Source: JAUYIV01 sp035464675
GTDB taxonomy: Bacteria; Actinomycetota; Acidimicrobiia; Spongiisociales; UBA11373
Direction: 5' to 3'
Assembly: GCA_035464675.1 (NCBI GenBank)
Contig: DATHSA010000042.1
Coordinates: forward strand, 1-28,539
DNA length: 28,539 nt
In this document: one piece after another, positions 1 to 6,537 of the stretch
How positions within the stretch are numbered: the stretch's first letter is position 1
How the letters are laid out: each line of letters starts with the position of its first letter
Made by a program: the position numbers and the translations under genes
Notes under the pieces: model-generated
What the model saw: the letters and a program-made list of their open reading frames with translations, nothing else
The model's database searches: none
Told to the model about the DNA's origin: nothing

Positions 1-237
1 CACCTCCCGCACCTCGGCCCTGTCGAGGATGGCCTGGATCTTGCGGATTCGAGCCTCCATCAGGCCCTGCTCGTCCTTGGCGGCCTCGTAGTCGGCGTTC
101 TCGCGGATGTCGCCGTGGGAACGCGCCTCGGCGATGCGCTCCGCGACAGCCTCGCGGCCTTCGGTCATGAGGTGCTCGAGCTCGTCCAGCAGCTTCTTGT
201 GTGCCGTTGGAGTGAGCCAGGTGACGTCTTCGGTCAT
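1..237 (-). CDS. greA: Transcription elongation factor GreA, N-terminal part (cut by window edge)
   Basis: GreA binds in the secondary channel of RNA polymerase and stimulates cleavage of backtracked transcripts. The 79 visible residues begin MTEDVTWLT and match the GreA N-terminal coiled coil: TPTAHKKLLDELEHL, then the GDIRENADYEAAKDEQ stretch at about residues 42-57, which carries the acidic pair (D and E) at the hairpin tip used for cleavage. The C-terminal FKBP-like domain lies outside the window. The ATG at 237 is the natural start for the family, although no good Shine-Dalgarno precedes it. The gene lies 23 bases downstream of rpsT on the same strand, so the two may be cotranscribed. 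Identification is by family motif and is firm despite the truncation. Confidence 0.93.
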   Translation of the reverse strand, partial: MTEDVTWLTPTAHKKLLDELEHLMTEGREAVAERIAEARSHGDIRENADYEAAKDEQGLMEARIRKIQAILDRAEVREV

Positions 238-260
238 CGCAGGGAGAGGATCGGGAGGGT

Positions 261-527
261 TCAGCCGAGCTGTTCGCGCACCCGGCGGGCAAGGCGCGAC
301 TTGCGTCGGGCAGCAGTCCGGGGATGGAGCACGCCCTTGGCGACCGCCGAGTCGATGCGCTGTTGGGCTTCGCGAAGAGCTTCCTGTGCGGCTTCGGCAT
401 CGCCGGCGGCGGCAGCAGCTTCGGCCTTCTTGATCCGGGTCTTCATCTCGGACTTGACGGCGAGGTTGCGTGCATGCCGTTTGCTGTTCTGGCGATTCCG
501 CTTGATCTGTGAGGCTATGTTGGCCAT
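261..527 (-). CDS. rpsT: 30S ribosomal protein S20
   Basis: A small basic ribosomal protein that binds 16S rRNA early in 30S assembly. The 88-residue product begins MANIASQIKRNRQN and continues with the typical SKRHARNLAVKSEMKTRIKK; it ends in an arginine-rich tail (TAARRKSRLARRVREQLG). Length and start agree with the S20 family. The open frame continues upstream to 869, but that extension lies inside lepA and is rejected; the MANIxSQ start at 527 is universal for S20. No clear Shine-Dalgarno precedes it. It is transcribed divergently from lepA, the usual rpsT/lepA neighbourhood in Actinobacteria. Confidence 0.97.
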   Translation of the reverse strand: MANIASQIKRNRQNSKRHARNLAVKSEMKTRIKKAEAAAAAGDAEAAQEALREAQQRIDSAVAKGVLHPRTAARRKSRLARRVREQLG

Positions 528-563
528 GGTGATAGAACCCGTCGACGAGGGGGGAACGGCGGC

Positions 564-594
564 ACGATAGCAGCCCGCCGTGCGACGGTACAAT
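564..594. promoter_or_regulatory. Face-to-face candidate promoters for rpsT (minus) and lepA (plus)
   Basis: On the plus strand TACAAT (589-594) is a good -10 box 23 bases before the lepA GTG. On the minus strand TTGTAC (593-588) and TATCGT (569-564), spaced by 18 bases, look like a -35/-10 pair for rpsT. The rpsT -35 and the lepA -10 share five bases, so the two polymerases would compete. Seen in sequence; promoter function is inference. Confidence 0.45.
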
Positions 595-617
595 GCCGCG
601 CCGTCCCTCGGAGAACC

Positions 618-2423
618 GTGCCGGACACCTCCCGCATCCGAAACTTCTCGATAATCGCGCACATCGACCACGGGAAATCCACCCTGGCCGACCGGCTTCT
701 GGAGCGCACCGGAGCCATCGCCGAGCGCGAGATGCGTGACCAGGTACTCGACTCCATGGATCTCGAGCGGGAACGCGGGATCACCATCAAGGCCCAGGCG
801 GTCCGGCTGAAGCACGTCGCTCCCGACGGCCAGGAGTACGTGCTCAACCTGATCGATACGCCCGGGCACGTGGACTTCACGTATGAGGTGTCGCGCAGCC
901 TCGCCGCCTGCGAGGGAGCGGTGCTGCTCGTCGACGCCGCCCAGGGCGTCGAGGCCCAGACACTTGCGAACGCCTACCTGGCCGTCGATGGCGGTCTCGA
1001 GGTGATCCCGGTGATCAACAAGGTGGACCTGCCGGCCGCCGAGCCCGATCGAGTGGCGGAAGAGGTTGCATCCGTGCTCGGAGTGGACCCGTCGACGGTG
1101 CTGCGCATCTCGGCGAAGACGGGGGAGGGGATCGAGGAGCTTCTGGCGGCGATCGTGGAGCGGCTCCCGGCGCCGAAGGGCGACGCCGGTGACCCCTTGC
1201 GCGCCCTGGTGTTCGACTCCTACTACGACCCCTACCGCGGAGTCGTCTGTTACCTCCGGGTGATGGACGGGACGCTCGGCACGGGAGACCCGCTGCGATT
1301 CATGGCCACGGCCGAGAACCTTCCCGCCGACGAGGTCGGGGTCCTCACCCCGAAAGCGGTTCCGGTGGCCGCTCTGGGGCCCGGGGAGACCGGCTACCTC
1401 ATCACCGGGGTGAAGGAGGTCGGGCGCATTCGCGTCGGCGACACCGTCACGCGAAAGGACCGCTCTGCCGAGAACATGCTCCCGGGATATCGGGAGCCCA
1501 AGCCCATGGTGTTCAGTGGCATCTTCCCCACGGACGGTGACGACTTCGAGGGCCTGCGGGAGGCGCTGGAGCGGCTGCGCCTCAACGATGCCGCGCTGGT
1601 CTACGAGCCCGAGTCGTCACGCGCCCTCGGGTTCGGCTTTCGTTGCGGGTTCCTCGGGCTCCTCCACATGGAGATCGTTCGCGAGCGCCTGGAGCGAGAG
1701 TACGACCTGGATCTGGTGGCGACCGCGCCCTCGGTGGCGTACCGGGCGCTGATGACCGACGGGACCGAGGTGGAGGTACGGAGTCCCCAGGATCTTCCGG
1801 ACCCGGGCGGGCTCAGTGAGATCCAGGAGCCCTTCTTCCGGGTCATGATCATCACCCCGTCCGAGTTCATCGGGACCGTGATGGAGCTGCTCCAGGAGCA
1901 CCGCGGCGACATGGGTTCGATGCAGTACCTGTCCCCGGAGCGTGTCGAGCTGGTGTACCGGGTGCCCCTCGCGGAGATCGTCTTCGGGTTCTTCGACCAG
2001 CTGAAGTCGCGCACGCGCGGGTATGCCTCGCTCGACTACGAGCACGACGGGTACGGGGCGTCCGATCTGGTGCGGGTCGACATCCTGCTCAACTCGGCTC
2101 CGGTGGACGCATTCTCGGCGATCGTTCACAAGGAGAAGGCGTACGAATACGGTCGGAGGCTTGTCGAGCGGCTTCGGGAGATCATCCCCAGGCAGATGTT
2201 CGACATCCCCATCCAGGCTGCCATCGGATCGCGCATCATCGCCCGGGAGACCGTCAAGGCGAAGCGCAAGGATGTCACCGCCAAGTGCTACGGCGGGGAC
2301 ATCACCCGGAAGCGCAAGCTTCTGGAGCGCCAGAAGGAGGGGAAGCGGCGGATGAAGATGCTCGGCTCCGTCGAGGTCCCCCAGGAGGCCTTCGTGGCGG
2401 TACTCCAGATCGACAGTGACTGA
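618..2423 (+). CDS. lepA: Elongation factor 4 (LepA), ribosome-associated GTPase
   Basis: LepA/EF4 is a translational GTPase related to EF-G that acts on the ribosome, with reported roles in back-translocation and in 30S biogenesis. The 601-residue product has the family length. G1 is AHIDHGKST (14-22), the switch I motif is ERGIT (52-56), G3 is DTPGH (80-84), G4 is NKVD (134-137) and G5 is SAK (165-167). The LepA-specific C-terminal domain is intact, ending in KEGKRRMKMLGSVEVPQEAF. The start is GTG at 618, with GGAGA four bases upstream and the standard RNFSIIAHIDHGKS context shortly after. Its last 8 bases overlap hemW, implying translational coupling. Confidence 0.97.
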   Translation: MPDTSRIRNFSIIAHIDHGKSTLADRLLERTGAIAEREMRDQVLDSMDLERERGITIKAQAVRLKHVAPDGQEYVLNLIDTPGHVDFTYEVSRSLAACEGAVLLVDAAQGVEAQTLANAYLAVDGGLEVIPVINKVDLPAAEPDRVAEEVASVLGVDPSTVLRISAKTGEGIEELLAAIVERLPAPKGDAGDPLRALVFDSYYDPYRGVVCYLRVMDGTLGTGDPLRFMATAENLPADEVGVLTPKAVPVAALGPGETGYLITGVKEVGRIRVGDTVTRKDRSAENMLPGYREPKPMVFSGIFPTDGDDFEGLREALERLRLNDAALVYEPESSRALGFGFRCGFLGLLHMEIVRERLEREYDLDLVATAPSVAYRALMTDGTEVEVRSPQDLPDPGGLSEIQEPFFRVMIITPSEFIGTVMELLQEHRGDMGSMQYLSPERVELVYRVPLAEIVFGFFDQLKSRTRGYASLDYEHDGYGASDLVRVDILLNSAPVDAFSAIVHKEKAYEYGRRLVERLREIIPRQMFDIPIQAAIGSRIIARETVKAKRKDVTAKCYGGDITRKRKLLERQKEGKRRMKMLGSVEVPQEAFVAVLQIDSD

Positions 2424-3573
2424 CGCCGCCGATCGGAGCCTTGCCGACGGAGCGGCCGGATGGGCGGGCGCCTACGTCCACATTCCCTTCTGCCGCCGGG
2501 TCTGCCCCTATTGCGACTTCGCGGTCGTGGAGGGTGCGGGGGATCTGCGCTCCCCGTATCTCGATGCCCTTCTCGCCGAGATCGCGGGCGATGAGCCATT
2601 CCCCAGGCCGCTGGACGCCGTATTCGTCGGTGGGGGAACCCCGACCTCGCTCGACCCCGCCGATCTGGGCAGGCTCGTCGGCGCTCTGGACGAACGATTT
2701 GGGTTGGCATCGCACGCCGAGGTGTCGCTGGAGGCGAATCCGGAGGATGTGATCCCCTCGGTGGCGTGGAGGCTGGTGGAGGCAGGCTTCAACCGGATCT
2801 CGCTGGGTGTCCAGTCGTTCGACGACATGGTCCTCGACTCGCTGGGGCGGCGGCATCGGCCCGAGGACGCCGAAGGGGCAATCAGGATGGCGCTCGCCGC
2901 GTTCCCCTCCGTCAATGTCGATCTGATCTTCGGGACGCCGGGCGAGTCACTGGGCTCGTGGAAGGCGACCGTCGATCGGGCGCTGGAATCCGGGATCCAG
3001 CATCTCTCCGCGTACGCGCTCACGGTGGAGCGGGGGACCCCTCTGGGACGGGCGGTGCTCGGGGGGGCGCCGGCCCCGGATCCCGACGACCAGGCCGACA
3101 AATACGAGTACGTCGCGGCGGCTGCCGCCGACGCCGGGCTGACCCGGTACGAGACGTCGAACTTCTCCCTGCCCGGCCACCGTTGCCGCTACAACCTGCT
3201 CACCTGGGCGCAGGGGGAGTACGCCGCGTTCGGCAATGGCGCCCATCGCCATCGCCGCCGGGTTCGGTCCTGGAACGTCCGGAGGGTCGATCGGTACATC
3301 GAGCGCGCCGCGACAAATCCGCGATCGGGTGAGGAGCGGATCGAAGGCTGGGCCCGGGAGATCGAGCGGGTGAGTCTCGGCTTGCGGCGGGCGACCGGCG
3401 TGGTGGCGGGCGTGGCGGGGTCCGCTCTGCTCGCCACCCCGGAGGGTGAGAGGCTGGTGGAGGCCGGGATCGTGGCGGAGTCGGACGGCCACATCGTGGT
3501 GACGCGGCCGCTTCTCGGTGACGAGGTGGCTCGCGCCCTGCTCGCTCTGGGTGAGCCCGCCACGGTGCGATGA
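2416..3573 (+). CDS. hemW: HemW-type radical SAM protein (heme chaperone, formerly annotated as anaerobic coproporphyrinogen oxidase)
   Basis: HemW proteins bind a 4Fe-4S cluster, SAM and heme and are thought to deliver heme to target proteins. The 385-residue product carries the radical SAM motif at C26-x3-C30-x2-C33 within HIPFCRRVCPYCDF. The residue two after the third Cys is Phe, as in HemW; true HemN oxygen-independent oxidases have a fourth Cys there. The GGGTPT motif is at 72-77. The GTG start at 2416 overlaps the lepA end by 8 bases and leaves an unremarkable N-terminal extension of about 17 residues before the barrel; a slightly later start cannot be excluded. Gene order lepA-hemW-hrcA is common in Actinobacteria and Firmicutes. 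Confidence 0.93.
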   Translation: MTDAADRSLADGAAGWAGAYVHIPFCRRVCPYCDFAVVEGAGDLRSPYLDALLAEIAGDEPFPRPLDAVFVGGGTPTSLDPADLGRLVGALDERFGLASHAEVSLEANPEDVIPSVAWRLVEAGFNRISLGVQSFDDMVLDSLGRRHRPEDAEGAIRMALAAFPSVNVDLIFGTPGESLGSWKATVDRALESGIQHLSAYALTVERGTPLGRAVLGGAPAPDPDDQADKYEYVAAAAADAGLTRYETSNFSLPGHRCRYNLLTWAQGEYAAFGNGAHRHRRRVRSWNVRRVDRYIERAATNPRSGEERIEGWAREIERVSLGLRRATGVVAGVAGSALLATPEGERLVEAGIVAESDGHIVVTRPLLGDEVARALLALGEPATVR

Positions 3574-3589
3574 GGAACCCCTTGAACGT

Positions 3590-3616
3590 TTAGCACTCCG
3601 GTCGAGCGACTGCTAG
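3590..3616. promoter_or_regulatory. CIRCE operator for HrcA
   Basis: The left arm TTAGCACTC (3590-3598) is a perfect CIRCE half-site. After exactly 9 bases comes GACTGCTAG (3608-3616), matching 7 of 9 positions of the GAGTGCTAA right arm. A second degenerate right arm (GGCTGCTAA, 3620-3628) also matches 7 of 9. CIRCE is the known HrcA operator. Its position just upstream of hrcA and over its predicted promoter implies autoregulation of hrcA-dnaJ. Confidence 0.9.
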
Positions 3617-3625
3617 CAGGGCTGC

Positions 3626-3631
3626 TAACGT
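3626..3631 (+). promoter_or_regulatory. Candidate -10 box for a leaderless hrcA transcript
   Basis: TAACGT fits the actinobacterial TANNNT -10 consensus and ends 8 bases before the hrcA ATG. No Shine-Dalgarno lies between, so transcription would start at or next to the start codon. The CIRCE element covers the space just upstream. Inference from sequence only. Confidence 0.5.
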
Positions 3632-3639
3632 CACCGGCG

Positions 3640-4629
3640 ATGTTGGACGAGCGCAAGGCCGCGATTCTCGCCGCCCTGGTCGAGCACTACATCGACTCCG
3701 GTGCGCCGGTCTCGTCGCGCACGATCCTCGACCTGAGTGGCCTCGATTGCTCCAGCGCAACGATCCGCAACGAGCTGGTGGTGCTGGAGCACGAGGGATT
3801 CGTCTCCAAGCCGCACACCTCGGCGGGGAGGGTCCCCACCAACCGGGGGTACCGCTACTACATCGATCACCTGTCGCCGGGCCTCCTGCGCGACTCGACC
3901 CGGGGGCGGATCGAACAGTTCTTTGCGACGTTCCACTCGGAGTTCGGCCGGGTTCTGCGCGAGACCTCAGACCTCCTCTCCGAGATCACCGCATATCCCG
4001 CAGTCGTACTCGGCCCGGGGCTGCGCGATCAGACGGTGCGCGACGTCCACCTCGTCGGGGTGGAGCCGGGCGTGGTGCTCCTGGTGCTGGTCGCCGAGGG
4101 CGGCCGCGTGCACCAGTCGATCGTGCGATGCCCGGTGCCGGTCACCCCGGCGGAGGTCGGCGACGCCGCCGATGCCCTGACCGAGGCCCTGGTGGGTGCG
4201 ACGATGCCCGCGGCATTGGAGGGCCTCGACTTCGGTGGCCTGGAGCCGCCCACGAGGTCGTTGGTCGCCCGGGCCCTCGAGGCGGTCGAGGGAGCGGCGG
4301 AGGCGGGTCGCGAGATCTATGTGGGTGGAGCCAGCCGGATGGTCGAGCTGTGGGAGGACCTCGCCAAGCTCCACCGTGTTCTCGGGCTCCTCGAGCGCGA
4401 GGCGACGGTCCTGGAACTCCTCGACGAGTCCGCCGAGGGCACGACGGTGAGGCTCGGTCCCGAACTCCCTGCCGGTGAGGAGGATCTCGCCGTCGTTTCT
4501 GCCCCCTATGCCGCCGGGCGCTCCCGGGGGAGGATGGGCGTGCTGGGCCCGATGAGAATGGACTATCGCCGGACGATCCGCGTCGTCGAAGAGGTCTCCG
4601 AGGCGCTCGGCGACAGTCTCGCCCACTGA
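3640..4629 (+). CDS. hrcA: Heat-inducible transcription repressor HrcA
   Basis: HrcA represses heat-shock genes by binding CIRCE and depends on GroEL for its active state. The 329-residue protein begins MLDERKAAILAALVEHYI and contains the winged-helix block SSATIRNELVVLEHEGFVSKPHTSAGRVPTNRGYRYY split over about residues 38-73, which is diagnostic of HrcA. A GAF-like core with an inserted dimerization domain follows. The ATG at 3640 is the first plausible start and lies directly after the CIRCE/promoter region. Its stop (TGA 4627-4629) shares one base with the ATG of dnaJ (TGATG), so the two form one operon under HrcA control. Confidence 0.97.
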   Translation: MLDERKAAILAALVEHYIDSGAPVSSRTILDLSGLDCSSATIRNELVVLEHEGFVSKPHTSAGRVPTNRGYRYYIDHLSPGLLRDSTRGRIEQFFATFHSEFGRVLRETSDLLSEITAYPAVVLGPGLRDQTVRDVHLVGVEPGVVLLVLVAEGGRVHQSIVRCPVPVTPAEVGDAADALTEALVGATMPAALEGLDFGGLEPPTRSLVARALEAVEGAAEAGREIYVGGASRMVELWEDLAKLHRVLGLLEREATVLELLDESAEGTTVRLGPELPAGEEDLAVVSAPYAAGRSRGRMGVLGPMRMDYRRTIRVVEEVSEALGDSLAH

Positions 4630-5708
4630 TGGCCGACTACTACGAGGTCCTCGGCGTCGCGCCTGACGCCTCCCAGGAGGAGATCAAGAAGGCGTTCCGG
4701 CGCCTCGCCCGCGAGACGCATCCCGATGCCAACAATGGCGACCGGGATCGAGAGGAGCGGTTCCGCCTGATCGCCGAAGCCTATGAGGTGCTCTCCGATC
4801 CTCAGCGACGCGCCGCCTACGACCGGGGCGACCGCATCGACCTCAACGACCTCTTCTCGTCGTTCGCCGGGGTCGACGATCTACTCAGCCGCTTCTTCGG
4901 TGGCGGGTTCGGCCCCTTTGGCGCGGCGCCCCGAGGACCAGCGCCGGGTCGCGATGTGGCCGTTGCGGTGTCGGTGAGCCTCGCCGAGGCGGCCCAGGGG
5001 GTGGAGCGAACCGTGACGTACCGCGTCCCGGCCGCCTGTCCGACCTGTGGCGGCTCGGGGTCGGCACCGGGCGCCGAGTTGCCGGTCTGTGATCGCTGCG
5101 GCGGCCAGGGTTCGGTACGGGTCACCCGGCAGACCCTCCTCGGGGCCGCGATGACCGTGGCCCGATGCGATCGGTGCCAGGGGCGGGGCCGGGTCGTGGT
5201 CGAGCCGTGTCCCGAGTGCAAGGGTGGCGGGGCGGTCACCCGGGACCTGGAGGTGGAGGTGGAGATCCCGGCGGGGATCGAGGACGGCTCGCGCATCCGG
5301 TTGACGGGACGCGGGGCGGTGGGGGAGGCCGGAGCGCCCGCCGGGGATCTGTACGTCGAGGTCACGGTCGAGCCCGATCCACGCTTCCGCCGCCACGGAC
5401 CGGATCTGGTCCACCGGGTGGAGATCGGCATGGCCGAGGCGGCGTTGGGAGCGACCCGATCGATCCCCACCGTGGATGCCGACCCGGTCGACATCGACAT
5501 CCCCGCCGGCACCCAACCGGGCACCGTGTTCAAGCTCTCCAAGCAGGGCATGCCCCGGCTCCACCGCCGCGGCCGCGGTGACCTCCTGGTGGAGGTCGCC
5601 GTCAAGGTCCCCGACCGTCTCTCCAAGGAGGCCGAAGAGGCGCTCCGCGCCTACGGGGAGGCGATGGAGGAGGCGCCCGCCGAGGGCAAGAAACGGCGTC
5701 GGAGTTGA
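4629..5708 (+). CDS. dnaJ: Molecular chaperone DnaJ (DnaJ2 type, linked to hrcA)
   Basis: Type I Hsp40 co-chaperone that stimulates DnaK ATPase and holds unfolded clients. The 359-residue product has the J domain with HPD at 31-33, a Gly/Phe-rich segment around 89-107, and a zinc domain of four CxxCxGxG modules starting at C137, C154, C180 and C194 (the last is CPECKGGG). A C-terminal substrate-binding and dimerization domain with a GDLYVEVTVEPDPRFRRHG segment follows. The start codon overlaps the hrcA stop by one base. In Actinobacteria the hrcA-linked copy is usually the second DnaJ of the genome, so dnaJ2 would be the matching name. A GC-rich hairpin follows the gene. Confidence 0.97.
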   Translation: MADYYEVLGVAPDASQEEIKKAFRRLARETHPDANNGDRDREERFRLIAEAYEVLSDPQRRAAYDRGDRIDLNDLFSSFAGVDDLLSRFFGGGFGPFGAAPRGPAPGRDVAVAVSVSLAEAAQGVERTVTYRVPAACPTCGGSGSAPGAELPVCDRCGGQGSVRVTRQTLLGAAMTVARCDRCQGRGRVVVEPCPECKGGGAVTRDLEVEVEIPAGIEDGSRIRLTGRGAVGEAGAPAGDLYVEVTVEPDPRFRRHGPDLVHRVEIGMAEAALGATRSIPTVDADPVDIDIPAGTQPGTVFKLSKQGMPRLHRRGRGDLLVEVAVKVPDRLSKEAEEALRAYGEAMEEAPAEGKKRRRS

Positions 5709-5745
5709 GGACCGGCGTTCATCTCTCCGGATGCCCTCTCGGACC

Positions 5746-5780
5746 GACGGACAACGGGAAACGGGGAACGGGCGACGGGA
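5746..5780. repeat. Array of five 7-bp units, consensus RACGGGN
   Basis: Consecutive heptamers GACGGAC, AACGGGA, AACGGGG, AACGGGC and GACGGGA run without gaps after dnaJ and end exactly where the GC hairpin begins. Related arrays occur at 6375-6455 and 22226-22260. The 7-bp period does not fit a coding repeat. Confidence 0.8.
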
Positions 5781-5801
5781 GCCGGCCCCGACGGGGCCGG
5801 C
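5781..5801 (+). terminator. GC-rich hairpin after dnaJ, probable transcription terminator
   Basis: GCCGGCCCC (5781-5789) pairs perfectly with GGGGCCGGC (5793-5801) around a 3-base loop. There is no T-tract, but such hairpins commonly act as terminators in Actinobacteria. It separates hrcA-dnaJ from the promoter of the BldD homologue. Confidence 0.6.
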
Positions 5802-5806
5802 GATAG

Positions 5807-5847
5807 TGGACTCCGCGCTCTCCGTGGCACTATCCTGTGCGGAGAGC
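5807..5847 (+). promoter_or_regulatory. Promoter of the BldD homologue with a dyad centred on the -10 box
   Basis: TGGACT (5807-5812) and TATCCT (5831-5836), 18 bases apart, form a plausible sigma-70 promoter. The -10 box is the exact loop of an inverted repeat: GCTCTCC (5817-5823) with GGAGAGC (5841-5847), and inner arms GCAC (5827-5830) with GTGC (5837-5840), with 3 extra bases on the left. This is a likely operator, or a hairpin if transcribed from further upstream. Function is inference. Confidence 0.5.
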
Positions 5848-5850
5848 GTT

Positions 5851-5869
5851 CTCGGTGAACACTCGGTGA
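5851..5869 (+). promoter_or_regulatory. Direct repeat CTCGGTGA x2 with a BldD-box-like site
   Basis: CTCGGTGA occurs at 5851-5858 and 5862-5869, 11 bp apart (one helical turn). The stretch 5857-5869 (GAACACTCGGTGA) matches 7 of the 9 defined positions of the BldD consensus as I recall it (TNACNCWGNGTNA). It lies between the predicted transcription start and the ribosome-binding site GGAGG (5886-5890), a natural place for autorepression. Confidence 0.45.
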
Positions 5870-5894
5870 TGTTGCCTGGGAGAGCGGAGGATCG

Positions 5895-6374
5895 GTGGCC
5901 GCCACATACAACGAGGCCGTTGGGGCACGCCTGCGCTCCATCCGCCGCCAGCGGGGCCTGTCGCTTCAGGACGTCCAACGCCTTTCCGAAGGGGAATTCA
6001 AAGCGGCTGTCGTCGGTGCATATGAGCGCGGTGAGCGCAGTCTGTCGCTTCCGCGGCTCCAGCGCCTGGCGAAGTTCTTCCAGGTCCCCATCACCCAGTT
6101 CCTCCCCCAGGAGGAGAACGGCGAGCGGACCATGGAGCCGCTTCCCAGTGGCGGCATCACCATCGACCTCAACCGCCTCGAGCGCCTTTCCGGCACCGAG
6201 GCCGTGATCTTCACCCGGTTCCTGCGATCCATCCAGATGATGCGCCAGGACTACAACGGCAAGGTACTGACCATCCGCCGTGACGACCTGCGCCTCCTCG
6301 CTCTCCTCATCGACCAGTCCGAGGAGGCGTTCGCGGAGCGCCTCGACGAACTGGGCCTGACGACTGAGACATGA
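5895..6374 (+). CDS. bldD: BldD-family transcriptional regulator with c-di-GMP-binding signature
   Basis: BldD of Streptomyces is a dimeric HTH repressor of development genes whose dimer is assembled by tetrameric c-di-GMP. This 159-residue protein has the same layout: an N-terminal XRE-type HTH (about 8-70, with LSLQDVQRLS and the conserved AVVGAYERGERSLSL) and a C-terminal domain containing RQDYNGKVLTIRRDDLR. R117-x-D119, an 8-residue spacer and R128-x-x-D131 fit the RXD-X8-RXXD c-di-GMP signature, offset by three from the Streptomyces residues. The GTG start at 5895 follows GGAGG at 5886-5890. The gene sits alone between dnaJ and phoH, where many Actinobacteria carry an rRNA methyltransferase gene. 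c-di-GMP binding is predicted from the motif, and the target genes are unknown. Confidence 0.9.
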   Translation: MAATYNEAVGARLRSIRRQRGLSLQDVQRLSEGEFKAAVVGAYERGERSLSLPRLQRLAKFFQVPITQFLPQEENGERTMEPLPSGGITIDLNRLERLSGTEAVIFTRFLRSIQMMRQDYNGKVLTIRRDDLRLLALLIDQSEEAFAERLDELGLTTET

Positions 6375-6455
6375 CCGTTTCCCGTCACCCGTTGCCCGTT
6401 ACCCGGGCGCGATTCGACGGCACGGGCAACCGGTAACGGGAAACGGGCAACGAGA
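6375..6455. repeat. Inverted pair of heptamer arrays (RACGGGN and its complement)
   Basis: The left arm, 6375-6405, holds units CCCGTCA, CCCGTTG and CCCGTTA with a partial unit on each side. The right arm, 6421-6455, reads CACGGGC, AACCGGT, AACGGGA, AACGGGC, AACGAGA. The arms face each other over about 15 bases and can pair, for example 6375-6385 with 6436-6446. The structure starts one base after the BldD stop codon, so it may fold as a terminator or RNA-stabilizing hairpin. Confidence 0.75.
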
Positions 6456-6492
6456 ACGCAGGCGCCCGGCCAGGGAACCGCTCCCACCCCGG

Positions 6493-6498
6493 TATACT
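6493..6498 (+). promoter_or_regulatory. Candidate -10 box for the phoH-era operon
   Basis: TATACT is a near-consensus -10 box. No convincing -35 hexamer is present at 16-18 bases upstream. The predicted start of transcription near 6505 would give a leader of about 30 bases containing a small open frame. Confidence 0.5.
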
Positions 6499-6510
6499 TC
6501 GCTCTTCTCA

Positions 6511-6537
6511 ATGATCCCCCCTAGGGAATCTCTGTGA
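6511..6537 (+). CDS. Possible 8-codon leader peptide overlapping the phoH start
   Basis: ATG at 6511 opens a frame encoding MIPPRESL and stops at TGA 6535-6537. The stop overlaps the phoH GTG (6534-6536) in the same GTGA arrangement used at the following operon junctions. The ATG lies 12 bases after the TATACT box, so it would be the first start codon on the transcript. The peptide contains consecutive proline codons and an AGG codon. No family is recognisable at this length; translation and function are unproven. Confidence 0.35.
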   Translation: MIPPRESL

